Positions 1 to 12,121 of a DNA stretch of 64,000 bases are shown piece by piece. A program made the position numbers and the translations under genes. The notes under the pieces were generated by a model, which worked only from the letters and a program-made list of their open reading frames with translations, was not told the DNA's origin and made no database searches. The first letter of the stretch is position 1. Each line of letters opens with the position of its first letter. Origin of the DNA: Boswellia sacra (lineage: Eukaryota > Streptophyta > Magnoliopsida > Sapindales > Burseraceae); assembly GCA_013180625.2 (NCBI GenBank), contig SNVD02014827.1, positions 30,448 to 94,447 of the forward strand, read 5' to 3'.

Positions 1-200
1 AATTATTCCCAAGATAAAAACAACCTCTTGTAGTGCTTTTTCTGTCATCTACATTCCCAACACAATCAACATCACTATAACCTGCAAGACCTGAATTTGT
101 GTCTTTAGAAAACCAAATTCTAAAATTTGTTGTCCCATGAACATACTTGATAATTCTTTTGACTGTAAGAAGGTGTTGTTCTTTCGGACATGACTAGAAA
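1..200 (-). pseudogene. Copia 1 RNase H, N-terminal part
   Basis: The minus strand reads GYSDVDCVGNVDDRKSTTRG followed by CFYLGNN, matching the start of copia RNase H (GYSDADWAG...DRKSTSG). The rest lies outside the window. RNase H would remove the RNA template during reverse transcription. Frame breaks lie between this segment and the RT domain. Confidence 0.7.
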
Positions 201-239
201 CAAGCACACAAACAGACATTGAAATTGATATCAGGTCTG

Positions 240-1210
240 CTAGCAGTGAGATATAAGCGACTGCTAATCATACTTCTGTACAAGCTTGGATTCATATTTT
301 TTCCTGCATTTTCTCTTGACAATTTGAGATTTAGTAGCAGTAGATATTCTTATTGTTTAGCTTTCTCTATTTCAAACTTCCTTACCAAGTTTTTAGCATA
401 CTTAGTTTGTGAAATAAAAATTCCATCGTCAAGTTGCTTAACTTGGAGACCTAGAAAGAAAACAAGCTCACCTACCATACTCATCTCAAATTCACCCTAC
501 ATAAGCTCAACAAACTCATTAGTTTTGTTCTCTTGACTAGAACCAAACACAATGTCATCAACATAAATTTGAGCCACAATGACATAACTAGAAGCATGCT
601 TTATGAACAAGGTTTTATCATTACTCTCTCTAGAATATCCTTTAGCAAGAAGAAAGGTTGTTAACCTCTTGTACCAAGCTCTTGGAGCTTGTTTCAACCT
701 ATATAATGCCTTTTTCAGTTTATAAACATAGGTTGGATGTTTTAGATCCACAAGACCTTTTGGTTGCTCAATAAAAAGCTTATTTATAAGGATGCCATTT
801 AAAAAGGTTGTTTTAACATCCATTTGACAGAGCTTAAAGTTTAGTAAACAAGCAATGGCAAGCAATAATCTAATTGACTCTAGCATAGCTACAAGTGCAA
901 AAGTCTCATTGAAATCAATTCCTTTAATTTGAGTATAGCCTTGAACAACTAGCCTAGCTTTGTTTCTAACCACTTTACCATTTTCATCACTTTCATTTCT
1001 AAAAATCCATTTCCTTCCTATCATATTAGAGTTTTAGGCCTAAGAACTAATATCCAAACATCATTCCTTTCAAATTGACTAAGCTCTTCTTGCATTGCTT
1101 GAATCCAAGCATCATCTTTAATAGCTTCGTTGACATTTTTAGGTTCAATGAGAGAAACATAAGAAGTAAAACTTAACTAATTTTTCACCTCACTTCTTGT
1201 TTTCACACCT
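240..1210 (-). pseudogene. Copia 1 reverse transcriptase
   Basis: The longest open piece is 497-1024 on the minus strand. It contains KARLVVQGYTQ, the A motif QMDVKTTFLNG and the active-site box YVDDIVFGS, all diagnostic of copia RT. The palm aspartates in QMDVKT and YVDD are kept. Coding similarity continues to about 240 and 1210 in other frames, broken by stops. The domain would copy element RNA into DNA in virus-like particles, but the breaks make it nonfunctional as it stands. Confidence 0.93.
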
Positions 1211-1449
1211 CCTTCAGGGCTTCCAATGACAGAGGTAGTGTGATGTGCCTTTTCAATTCTGGTTAGGGGATCATTGTTGTTGAAATCATCCCTTAATTCT
1301 TCTCTGCTCAAATCTATACTGTCAGCTATGATATTTCAGTCTGTCCTAACTTCACTGGTTTCTTCAGATGTGATTATAACTTACAACTCTGCAATTTCTA
1401 GACTTGTTCCATCAGCTAACTTTGAAAAGCTTTCTATGATCTCTTCCTG

Positions 1450-2515
1450 TTAAAACTCTAGAAAATCATTAAGATCATCAAAAACAACATTAGCAGACTC
1501 CATTATTGCTTTAGTTCTCATATTATAGACCCTGTATGCTTTGCTATTTAATGAATAACCTAAAAACATCCCATCATTACTCTTTGCATCAAATTTTTTA
1601 AGCTGCTCTCTCTCATTGAGTATGTAACAGATGTAACCAAACATATGGAAGTATTTAAAGTTAGGTTTTCTTCCTTTCAACAGTTGATAGGGGGTTTGAC
1701 TTGTTCCAAGCCTTAAAAACACCCTATTGATGATATAACATGCATGTTTAAAGCCTCTGCTCATAGCCTTTTTATGAACTTCTTGTTGTTCAGCATCAAC
1801 CCTTGCCATGTCCTGTAAAGTTCTATTCTTTCTCTCAACCACTTCATTCTGTTCTAGAGTCTTTGGTACAGCAAACTCATGAGCAATGCCATGAAGTTTA
1901 CAAAAGTCCGCATAGCTCTTATTCTTAAATTCCTTGCCATAGTCTCTTCTAATTTTGACCATCCTTCCAATATTTATATTCTGCTCAGTTTTCACCCTGA
2001 TACAAAGGTTTCTAAACACTTCAAATGAATCAGATATTTCTTTAACAAAATCAATCCAAATATATCCGGAATAGTTATAAATACACACAACACATACCTT
2101 TTGCCTGAAATACTTTGAACTTGTATTGGACCTATGAGATCCACGTGTAATAATTCAATGATCTTTGAAGTGCTAAGGTATGAATTAGAGCCATGTGAAC
2201 TCTTATTTGCTTACCTCTTTGACATGGACCATAAATTACATCAGGTATTTGTTCAAATCTAGGCATACTTCTTATTACACTAGTCTTATTTAACTTAAAT
2301 AAGTCTTTGTAATTCATGTGTCCTAATTTTTGATGCCACAGTTCAATGTCAGTTATCTTAGCATGCAATGCATTCAGTTTGGTAAGCAAATAACAATTAT
2401 CATTAGACCTACTTCCTTCTAAAATGCAATTCTTTCTAGAATCAAGCACCACGCATTTGTTTTGTGTGAACTCAATAGTGTATTTGACATCACAAATCTT
2501 ACTAATGGTCAACAA
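1450..2515 (-). pseudogene. Copia 1 integrase with GAG-pre-integrase zinc region
   Basis: Two open minus-strand pieces cover it. The 2132-2515 piece has the HHCC-type pre-integrase region (ELWHQKLGHMNYKDL, then a PCQRGKQ cysteine motif). The 1450-2088 piece has the catalytic core with RRDYGKEF, EQNEVVERKNRTLQDMARV and the copia core end MFGYICYIL. The second Asp and the Glu of the D,D-35-E triad are present. The first Asp region, usually VDDYSRYTW, reads IYNYSGYIW here, so the first catalytic Asp is lost. The domain would insert element DNA into the chromosome. Confidence 0.92.
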
Positions 2516-2596
2516 ATTAGCTTTTAGACCATCAACAAATAAAATATCATCAAATTCAGGTAGGCCATTAAGACATAAAATCTCTTTACCTACTAT

Positions 2597-2872
2597 TTAC
2601 ATTTTGCACCATCTCCAAAAGTGATTGAACCATGATTGCAAGTTCTGAAATTTTTTTAGAAATTCTTTGTTACCTGTTACATGTCTTGAACAACCACTAT
2701 TAAAGTACCGAAAGTCATTAGTAGAAGCATTAAGAACAGTTAGTGCAACATTATATCTAGTAAGAGTCATTAGTATAAGCATTAAGAATAGATAATACAA
2801 CATTATATCTAGTAAAATGTTTCTTGACCTATTGTTGTCGTATTTTAGGAGACAGTCTGTATTATTTTTCAT
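2597..2872 (-). pseudogene. Copia 1 aspartic protease, active site altered
   Basis: The minus-strand frame contains FRYFNSGCSRHVTGNKEF. Copia proteases have WYLDSGCSRHMTG here. The catalytic DSG has become NSG, which should abolish cleavage of the polyprotein. An internal duplication of about 50 bp (TTAAGAACAG/TTAAGAATAG blocks, 2705-2820) has also expanded the N-terminal side. Confidence 0.85.
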
Positions 2873-2879
2873 TAATATA

Positions 2880-4605
2880 GCAAATTATTTAGTTTGTAAT
2901 ACCTAGGCCTAATGTGACCTCTAACACCACAAAAACAACAAATAGAAACAAATTTCTTAGCTTAACCTGAGTTAGATTTCACAAAATGAGATGCTATGTA
3001 AGAGCTTTTGGAGCTTTCAGGAGAAATGCCTTTATCTTTCTTACCTGTCTCTGGAGATGAATCTGTACCTTTTGGACTTGAATCTGACTTGCTACTTGAT
3101 GCTCTAACAAAGATAGTTTTTAAAGTTGAGGCTTCATTGTGATTTTCATACCCCAATCCATGTTTTTTTTTTAGCCAATTGTCCCTTGAGTTAAAATATC
3201 ATCAAGCTTCTTGAACCTTTTACTGAGACTTTGAATGGTTGCTTTATGTTCTTTAAAGCATTTAGTTTTATCATCCAATTCTTGATTCAGATTTTCAATG
3301 GTAGATTCAAGTGCAATAACTCTCTCATCTAAGTAGACTTTTTCACAAGTCACAATCTCAACCTCTTGCTCAAACTTTTCAATTTTCTTTTTCAGCTTTT
3401 TATTCTTTGCCATTTAAATCTCCCTTGCACGATGAAGATCATTGTAAGCTTCCTGCAACTCTTCATAGTAGTTTAGATAAGTAGTGTCATTATCATCCTC
3501 CTCAGCTGCTTCTGCTTTTGTTTGAATTGTTTTAGTAGTGTCAGACACAACCGCCTTTCCTTTATCAGATACTGATGCTATAAATGCAATAAAACCATTT
3601 TGCTGATCTTAATCTTCAGAGCTGTTATCAGAGTCACTATCACTCTAGGTTGCATTAAGTCCCTTGCCCTTATTCTTCAAGTTTACGTATTCTGATTTAA
3701 TTTGACCAAAACCAAAACATTCATAACACTGAACATGGTTTTTCTTTTCTAGTTCTTTATTGAATTTCTTGAAATCTGTAGCTGATTTTACTTCTTTCTA
3801 TCCTTTGCCTTGATTCTTCTTTTTGAAATTCTTTTTCAGAAACTTGGTGTAGTTTTTCACCATGTAAGCAATCTGATATTCAGCCTAACTTTCTAACCTA
3901 GCTTCATCGATTTATGTCTTTGAAGAGGAAGCATTCAATGCAATTGATGTATTCTTCTTCTTTAGCATAATACCTAGTTTAAATGTTTGAAGAAATCCCA
4001 GCAACTTAGCAATTCTTAGCTCATCAAGATTCATTGTATCTAAAATAATTGTTGCCTCAGCCTGAAATTTTTCTGGCAAAGATCTAAAGATCTTTCCAAC
4101 AATTTCATAATCTTCATACCTTTAAGGCACTTGTTATATCACATAATCTTGAATAAAATTCAGAAACAGTTTCATTCTCATGCATTATCATATTTTCAAA
4201 TTGAGTAGCAAGCATTATAATCTTGGTTCTTTCGATAGAAGCAATACCTTCGTTCTTGTTCTCAAGTTTCTCCCAAATTTCTGTGGCAGTGGTGCATGAA
4301 GATATGAGGTTGAATGAATGTATGCTGACAACATTAAAAAGGGCATTGATGGCTTTGAAGTTATATTGAGCTTTTTCAAGATCTTGCTTGTTCCGCTCTA
4401 CCTCAGGTTTCTCTTTTATTTCTTCATCACTATTTACCCAAGTAGGTGGACTCCAGCTATAAAAAAACTGATCTATAGACTTTTTTATCAATGGACTTTA
4501 AGAAGAACTTCATCTTCGCCTTCCAATAGCAATAGTTGTCTTCATCAAGTAGTAGTGGATGATTGATCGAACCTCCATTCCTGAGAAAATTCATAGCTTC
4601 AAAAG
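2880..4605 (-). pseudogene. Copia 1 gag with coiled coil and zinc-knuckle remnants
   Basis: The gag reading starts near 4560-4605 with PLLLDEDNYCYWKAKMKFFL, then shifts frame into 4114-4491, a UBN2-type capsid domain (ATEIWEKLENKNEG). A first zinc knuckle near 3690-3740 reads CYECFGFGQIKSEY: its His and last Cys are replaced by Gln and Tyr. A coiled-coil segment (3171-3413) is rich in K/E heptads. A second knuckle near 2895-2945 reads CCFCGVRGHIRPRY, again lacking the last Cys. Gag would form the particle shell and bind RNA. Confidence 0.85.
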
Positions 4606-4638
4606 AAAATAGGGTCTACATAACTTAATTAGTGTTCT

Positions 4639-4650
4639 GCTCTGATATCA
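4639..4650 (-). promoter_or_regulatory. Copia 1 primer-binding site (initiator tRNA-Met)
   Basis: On the minus strand this reads TGATATCAGAGC, one base from the canonical plant copia site TGGTATCAGAGC complementary to the 3' end of initiator tRNA-Met. It lies 2 bp inside the LTR end. Confidence 0.85.
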
Positions 4651-4652
4651 AT

Positions 4653-5441
4653 TGTAAGTTCAGAAGCCACAGATGTAGTTACGTCAGAGAAACACATATA
4701 CAGTTAAATAAAACGTAACTAATAGGAAAGTAAAAGGTGCACAACAACTTTTATGTGGTCTGGCTATAAACCAGCCTATATCCATAGACTTCCAAGCTAT
4801 AATTCACTAAGTCATTCAGGCTTACAAACTACTTGGATTTACAGTAGTAGAGAACCCCTCTCTCACCCACCCATATTTCCTTGTAACCAACACTTCTAAG
4901 AACTCTAACTCTAGTGAATAAACTTCCTAAACCTTGCTACACTTCACTACTCTTTGTTAAGACCCTTCTTAACAAATTACAACTTCCCTTGGTGAATAAC
5001 TCAAGGCTACTTGAGTATTCTGCAAACACTCATAAAGACAAGACATAAACACACAAGCTAACAAAGTAATGAAACACTCTTAAACAACTCTAAAAAATAG
5101 CTTGCCAAAAACTTTCTTGGACTTCAATATATCTTCCCTTTATATAACATGTCCAGCTTCTCCTTATTGCATAAAGATTCATCACATTCTTTATGCAAAG
5201 GAGCTTGTAGTGACACTTGGAACCTATGGAGCCACTTGGACAATAAAAATTTTCCTTAGGAGACACCTGGAAACTTGTAAGGGAGTTGGTGAAGACATTT
5301 GGATAAGAAGCATTTTCCTTGAAAACAATTAGAGAGAGGCTTCCATATAGAGCTTTAGGCTCTATTAATCTACTAATTTTTATAGAACATGTAGTGCAAT
5401 CATTAAACTTACTAGGAAATGCAATAAATGGCTTGACAACA
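4653..5441 (-). repeat. 5' LTR of copia 1 (about 789 bp)
   Basis: It is bounded by TGTAAGTT at 4653 and GACAACA at 5441, so it has TG...CA ends on either strand. The left boundary is fixed by the adjacent primer-binding site. The partner LTR is outside the window. The segment 5185-5400 is matched, inverted, at about 9600-9830. Confidence 0.8.
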
Positions 5442-7063
5442 TTAATTAATTATTTTATAATGTCGATGGTGTCTACTGTCGGTACTTGTGTCCTGTAATA
5501 TATCTAATATTGAAATTGACAAACCATTGTCCGTCAACTAGGTATAGTGTTCGTTATCAAATTATCTTAGCCAACCAAAAACCTTAATACTAGGTGCAAT
5601 CATAAAGTCTTCATCGACCAAATTGAAAGTGGAGATCCACCACTTAAGGGATCGAATTGCCATATAGGATAAAAATATATTAATGCTAATAAAAAGATTA
5701 TATTTCTTGATGACATGACTTGAGAGGTTAATCTTTTTGGCTATCATAATATTTTCATCCAAAAACTAACCCCCGATGTTCCAAGACAAAACATTAGCAT
5801 TTGGCTTAGGACTTGAATATTTGAAGAGTACAAACTCTAAGCAATATTTCATATGCATTAACATCAACACTCTTGAATGCGTCATTTCTTTTCTTCAAGG
5901 TTGATTCCAACAATTACAAATTCTCTTGATTGATTTTCTTAATGGTACTCATTATGCCTTTCTTTTGTGTTAACCTCTCTTGAGCAAGAAGAGAAAGGAT
6001 AAAAGTGAAGTTGCCCAAAGATTTCACTCTAAAATACTAGAGAAAACCAAGTGGTAACAATCAAAGTTGCTGAGAAAAGATTGTATAAGAGAAAGTCTTC
6101 TAAGTTATTGCTATACAGAGAAGATTTGTAAAAGGAGAAAATACCAATTTAGCTAGAAAAGAGGAGAACATTATTTAGTCACCTATGGTCTACTAGACTA
6201 TAGGATATTTAGCTTCACCCCTTGGGCTTGTTAACGAAATCCAAGTTGGATCCTGCCTAGGTTCAACACAAAGTTCAATCCTTCTTATTCATGTTGCAAT
6301 GTCATATTAGGAAGTTAAAATGTTTTTGAACTCTTTGACCACAACGCCATTGCACTCATAACACTTATGGCTTCCAATGCTCAACCTTGCTTTCTTTATC
6401 AATTCGGAAAAGCCTTAAAGCTCTTTCTAGCATCTCCCTGTATGAAGCTATTTCAAGCTAGTTTTTATTAAATTAATCCTCAAATGCAAGCACCTTGCTT
6501 CCATTCAACGCATGCCGCTTCACTAGATTCAAAGTCTGCCAAATGCATTTTAAATTGAAGAATATGAAGCTTATTAAAGCACTTTTGTGCCTCATCGAGT
6601 GAAATGGTTTGTGGCCAATTTTAATAGATTAATTCTCTAATTCATGCATCTCCAATCATTTCCAGTTAATACCATCACTTTAATTTATTTTGTAGCCCAC
6701 CAATAAGATTTTTAATTGTTGAATAAAGAGCTTTTTGGAACAACTCGTGACCTCCACTTTAGTCACATGCAAATACTTCAACCATCAATCAAACACATTA
6801 TTATATTAGAGAATTGAAAGAGATTTGAAGAGTTTTCATCACCACTTGGATTTGGTAGCAAAAACCTTAGTTTACATGTTACAATTTGCTTTCCTTTGTA
6901 GATTATTCAATCGGCAGTGAACATTTTCATTTTTTTTTATAAAGCTTTTGCAAGGAATACCGAGCAAGGCAGTGATATTAAAGGCACCACTGGGACATTC
7001 TCAATATTGCAGTCATCTCTTTCAGAACTTTTTTTCTGGAGCATATTTGTTTGATGTCTTCAG
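5442..7063. other. No intact gene; possible LINE ORF2 fragment
   Basis: No convincing gene. On the minus strand near 5780-5830 a short frame reads KYSSPKPNANVLSWNIGG and then stops. It resembles the start of the AP-endonuclease of plant L1-type LINEs (VLSWNIRG). The following open piece (5562-5762) does not match what comes next in that family, so this is weak. The rest is AT-rich with no recognised repeat. Confidence 0.3.
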
Positions 7064-7068
7064 ATTTG

Positions 7069-8479
7069 TGATGCGTTCGAAACTAGCAAGTATACTAGTC
7101 GCACAAGTAATAAAGTGATAAGTAGATATCGTTCTCACGAGGATTGATTCTAATTGAATTTGTTATTCAAAAGCAACAATAGAATAAATGGGGGGTTTTG
7201 TTGATGGATTAACTAAATGAAATATTAATGTAAATGCACAATAACACAACACAAGTAAAATGGAGTGAAAAATCAATGAGAGACACTTGGTTAAGGGTTC
7301 TTTCTCTGCCACAAGATATGAATTTGTGAATTAACATAGAATTGTAATCCAATTACAGCATTGAAGTTATCAACGTAGATAACAACAAGCTCTGTTATCC
7401 CAATCTTTCCTTACTTTGTTGTTAAATAAAACAAGCTCTTTATTTAATCTCTATCCATTAAACAACCTAGAACAAGCTCTCTAAGTTTAATTCAATGGAA
7501 GCATAACGATAAGAAAGATAGGTTGATCTAAGCAATAAACACACAAGCTCGGATTATTTAACTTAGGTTGTATTCTCCAATTGCAATCTCTGATCACAAT
7601 TTTACTACTAATGATTAGAAATTCAAGACAATTACGGATCAAGATTTCTAATCTAGCAATAGACAATATCCAGATTATATGCAGTTGGCCACCCAAATAC
7701 AATCCAGCAAGCAATCATAAGCATTAAACATGGGAAAATACAAGCAACTTCAATTAGAGAATTGGATAACAATTTCTTACACAATCAAATCATAAAATCC
7801 ATATCAAGGGCTTTGAAATCACCCTCAACCAATTCAGATTTAGTTACACATGTTCAAAAACGTGGTAAATACAATACAACATACAAATTTTCCAGAAAAT
7901 GAAAGGGAAGGGAAAAACTTAGCAATTCTGATGTAAATCTCTTTGAATCATAGTTCTTCCTCTTTCCAAGCTTTCTTTCTCCTTCAAGAACTCCAGGAAA
8001 TGAAAGAAATCCAGAGCTGCAGCCTCTACCACGTTCTCCCCTCTTCAAGTTATGAAAATAAAACCCTAAAATGTGTTTAAATACTCTGCTACAGTAACTT
8101 GCTACAGTGTCCCAGTATTTAATAACATGCTACAGTGATATGTGAAATTACAAATATACACTTCTCATACCATTTTTATCATAACTTTTGGTACACTACA
8201 TAAATTCGTGAACCGTAAATTTCTCCAGAAAATAGACTTCGAGAGCTTTTCAATGGTATATAGCATGTTATCCGGCTAATTGTACATCGATACAATCAAC
8301 CCCGAGAAATTGGCTGATTAACAGAGGTGAAAATGAAGGGTTTTACTCCATTTTTGTGCAAGTTGCTCCAAAACTCCTACAAACATCAAAACCACACAAA
8401 ACCATAAAAATACCAAGGAATATAGCAAAGAAACATGGACAAATTGATATGAAAGTAATACATAAATAGACACCTATCA
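7069..8479. repeat. Solo LTR of 1411 bp with perfect 5-bp target duplication
   Basis: It begins TGATGCGTTCG and ends GACACCTATCA. ATTTG lies immediately outside both ends (7064-7068 and 8480-8484). There is no primer site, polypurine tract or coding domain on either side, so this is an LTR left by recombination between the two LTRs of a former element. The start sequence is typical of long LTRs of large plant retroelements. Which superfamily cannot be decided without internal domains. Short open frames inside it are not genes. Confidence 0.85.
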
Positions 8480-8484
8480 ATTTG

Positions 8485-9585
8485 CTTCTTTTGAAAAACC
8501 AGGTTAGTTAACTTCAACTTCATATCTTTTAATGATAGAATTTTTCGTTGAAACCTATAAAAGAGAAACTTTGTTTTGGATGCTTTACTCAATGCTTTTT
8601 CATTTCTCTTTTAGGAATATATTTGCATTTGACATTGATTGGAGCATTAAGTTGCTTTCGAATTGTTAGGATGGTTTTGTTTGTGGCTTGTTAGTTACTT
8701 TTAACGATGAACAATTTAACTCTGAAAATAATTCTCTAGGATCTAGGTCTACTCTATATGTGAGTACTATTGATTCTAAGACTGAAGTTAACTCCTGAAA
8801 TTCGCATGAAACTAACTATGCAGATACCTAAGGCAAAATGTTAAGTAAGAAAACATTGTTAGTGAGTGATGCCAAAATAGGAAATTCTTAAACTTCTATA
8901 ACAGTCATAACCATTAGATCAAGTATGTAGCATTGAAAAAAAAAACTAATGAGAGGTCCATGAGATAGATTCCCACCCAAGAAAGAACTCTAGTGCGAAT
9001 AGGCTTAGAAGGACTCAAGCCTTCCGTTATCCTCACATAGACTGGTCAATCAACATATACTCTTCATGTTTCTCATATTGTCTTAAACTCCCTATTTAAG
9101 CATTCTTTAGGCATATGCTTCACCATTTAGGTGTGGCCCGTGCTCAACTAGGCTCGAACACCTGGCATGCTCTTAGTGGTTGTATGCTTTGTGAAAAATG
9201 AAAAAAAAATTCTTAAGTCAAGTTCCAATTAAACGCTGATATTTTGCATTGGAACTTAAAGTTTGGTTGTTGGATGAAAAATTAAGACAACCAATAAAAC
9301 TAATCTTTTCAAGCCACATTGTATTTTAATTAAAATTAATGTATTTTTATCCAATGTGGTGACTTGATTCCTTAAATAGTAGATTCTTTATTTTAATATG
9401 GTTGACGAAAACTTTGCTACTACTCCTAGTATTGAGTTTTTTGGTTAACTAGATAATTTTATACTGAATGCTCTACTTGTTCGTTGTACAACATGTCTAT
9501 CAATTTCAATACAATAGGTGTACTTCATGGCATAAATTCCAAAGTCAATAGCATCAATGTCAGAAGAGCAACCAATTAGAGATAC
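8485..9585. other. Intergenic, no gene seen
   Basis: AT-rich, with no recognisable coding or RNA gene. Around 9295-9350 a small imperfect inverted repeat (CCACATTG ... CAATGTGG) could be a MITE relic. Confidence 0.4.
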
Positions 9586-10135
9586 TGACCATTTATTAAA
9601 TATCTTCGAGTTTAATAAGTGCATTATAAGTTCCATAAAAATTTATAAAATAATAGAGGCTCTCAGCTCTATATGGAAGCCTCTTTCCAGGTGTGTTTAA
9701 GCAAAATGCTCCTCATCCAAGTGTCTTCATCAACTCCCTTACAAACTTCCAAGTGTTTCCTAAGGAAATTTTTTATTCTCTAAATGGCTCCATGGATTAT
9801 AGGTGTCATTACAAGCTCCTATGCATGTAGCATGGTGTTAATCAAGCTTCATGTATATCACCACCTGTAAGTAGAATGTCTTATAAATAAACTCCTTTGC
9901 TACAAATGAAGGTTTGAATGAATCCATAGCCCTTAACCTCTCTCCCTAATTTCTCCCTAATTGAACACTTACTTTCTCCTTTTCCCTCCATTTTAAGTCT
10001 TTGACTTGAGTGTCAGAGGATTATTGTTGACAACACCGCTGGTGCCTCTGACCCTTGTTTTCTCTATGTATGTAGTTTAATTCCATCAATGAAACCTTGG
10101 TTAACCAAAATGCATCTACTCATCGTGACAATCAC
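9586..10135 (+). repeat. LTR fragment related to the copia 1 LTR, opposite orientation
   Basis: About 9600-9830 matches the reverse complement of 5185-5400 over its length (shared blocks include CTCTATATGGAAGCCTC, ACTCCCTTACAA and TGGCTCCAT). The right part (about 10000-10080) has the ACTTGAGTGTCAGAGG and CCTCTGACCC motifs common in plant LTRs. No matching pair or target duplication was found, so the ends are approximate. Confidence 0.65.
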
Positions 10136-10802
10136 ATGACCTGAAATTTCCTATTCTCATCATCTCTTTCGACCTTTTTCTCATTTTCCTTATATTTTCC
10201 TCTTGTTAAGTCAAATTTTTCACCACGACATATAAATTTTACTGGTGAGCTAGAAGTTGAAAGATATTTGGTATCAACATATATAAAATAGTGACCGTAT
10301 TTGCAGTTAAACCTAAATTTATTAGCACTGCACTCGATGTTTTCATTTTTTACTCCTGCTCCATAAAATGCATATCAATATGTTTATGGATTTGTTTCGG
10401 TAAATAATGATAGTGATATGCATAATCCTTTTGTTTAGTTATTATATGTTTATCATATGTCAAAATTTGAAATTTCTTTAACCAATTTTGCAATCTTTTT
10501 TTCTTTTAACTCCCTCTCTCTCATATATAACTATGTTGATTAGTTAATCATACTTATGTGAAGATATTCATTCGCCATTAAATTTTTCTTTATTAATTCC
10601 TTTGATTTGATTCACTTATTAAATTACAAACTCATTCAGTCATAACATAATCAATAATTCCTAACCCAACTATTTTACACTATTGGATTAAAGGAGATGC
10701 TAACAATTAGGCTAAATTTAAAGTAAAAATTTTAAATTATATTATCTTTTTAACTATTTAATTAGAAGCATACATCAAGGAAACTATAGTGAGAAAAATA
10801 AA
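10136..10802. other. Intergenic, no gene seen
   Basis: AT-rich stretch with no recognisable gene or repeat before the MITE at 10803. Confidence 0.4.
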
Positions 10803-10976
10803 GGATGTGTTCGTTTATAAATCCAAATCCTGTTTTCTATGCTGTATATTTTTCAATGTAATTTACATTTAATATCATCCACATATTCCTTTCAAAATTC
10901 AAAATAATTCAAAACAACCACATATTCCTAAATCCAATTGAAAACAATAATACTGGATTCATAAACGAACACACCC
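10803..10976. mobile_element. MITE, Tourist/PIF-like (174 bp)
   Basis: The terminal inverted repeats are about 23 bp: GGATGTGTTCGTTTATAAAT at the left, and the complement of the right end reads GGGTGTGTTCGTTTATGAAT. There is no coding capacity. AAA flanks both sides, a possible 3-bp duplication of the PIF/Harbinger size. Family assignment rests on TIR style only. Confidence 0.7.
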
Positions 10977-11039
10977 AAAGTCACTTTATCTCAGTTCTTA
11001 TGCCCAATTTTATATACTATGTGTTCACTATATTACTGG

Positions 11040-11830
11040 GATTATGTAATAAATGAGGAAATTAAATCAATATCACGTCATTTTAGATTAAAAAAATTGG
11101 AATATATACTTGAATGTGTAGCATTAATAAATTAGAAATTAATATTAGAAACAATCATATTAAGAAGTAAAAGCATACATTAACCATAATTATTATTAGT
11201 ATATGGCAAATAATTATAAACGAATGTATGAATTTTTAGTAACATGTATAAATTTCTCCATACAAATTAATAGTCCTTTTATTTTACATATTAAAATATA
11301 TGTATCATATCCATATTTAAGAAAAATAATGTAAAATTATATGCTTACTAGAGTTGTTTTCTCATAAAAGATTGAGAGTTTTTCTTTTCAGTTGTATTCT
11401 TTGAATTGTACGAAAGTATTCTTAAAGTAAATATATATTATTTAGCTTCTCAAGATGACGGAGAATGGATTCTTCAAAGTGACCAACAACAAAGGGGAGA
11501 AATAATGGAAAGGAAAATGCAAGAAAAATAAGATGAAAATTTAGGGGTGAAATAAGAAAAGAGTAGAACAATAATTAGATGGAAAGAGTGAGAAAGAAAG
11601 GGGGGAAGTGTAGTGTAGAAGAAAATAAATGGGAAAAGTAGCTGAAGAAAAGGAGAGAAGAATGAGAGAAGAAGAATGAAAAATTATCCAAAGGAGAAAA
11701 CTAATTTTATTAATTCATATTCAAAGCCTATCAAACATAACAATGAAAAGCCTTTTTTATAGTCGCCAAAAACCATTTAAAAAAAATAAAGAGGAAAACA
11801 ACTTAACTAGGAAACATATAATAATATCTC
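11040..11830 (+). repeat. Fragments of the tandem unit (end of one copy, start of another)
   Basis: 11040-11330 matches the later part of units A (21687-22080) and B (26025-26860), sharing GTAGCATTAAT, TTAGAAACAAT and GCATACATTAA in the same order. 11436-11830 matches the start of units A (12190-12600) and B (24260-24660), sharing AAGTAACCAACAA-type blocks, a purine-rich tract and ATTCATATTCAAAGCC. Together they indicate at least three head-to-tail copies before decay. Confidence 0.7.
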
Positions 11831-12067
11831 TAATTGGATCAACATCAATTCTCCTCCTCTTAAAAGACCGACTCCAAACGAGTTGATAGATTGAAAAAAT
11901 AAAATACAATAAAATGAATGCCACTAATTTGGTGGAGTGGAACTACAAAAACTGGATAGTTGTTGAAGTGATATCATGCAGATTCTCCTAAAGTTGATTG
12001 ATATTCTCCATTTCCATGAGAGTGGCTGACTTGCGGCCTATTTTTTTTTTTGGTTTTCTTATTTCTT

Positions 12068-12069
<2 letters not shown>

Positions 12070-12119
<50 letters not shown>
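12070..12119. repeat. (AT)n microsatellite, about 50 bp
   Basis: Uninterrupted AT dinucleotides. Shorter AT tracts occur near 35059, 43028, 47758 and 52018. Confidence 0.95.

Positions 12120-12121
<2 letters not shown>

Larger units (their letters stand above)
1..5441 (-). mobile_element. Ty1/copia retrotransposon 1, decayed, cut by the left window edge
   Basis: Read on the minus strand, the order is LTR, primer-binding site, gag, protease, integrase, reverse transcriptase, RNase H. This is the copia order (integrase before RT). Only the 5' LTR (4653-5441) is in the window, and RNase H runs off the left edge. Stops and frameshifts separate every domain, and several catalytic or zinc-binding residues are replaced, so it is not autonomous. 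The long gag with a coiled coil and two zinc knuckles recalls Sirevirus-type copia elements, but that lineage assignment is inference. Confidence 0.93.

Noticed and set aside
7487..8592. Frames of 64-75 codons
   Set aside because: They lie within or across the end of the solo LTR and have no similarity to known proteins.
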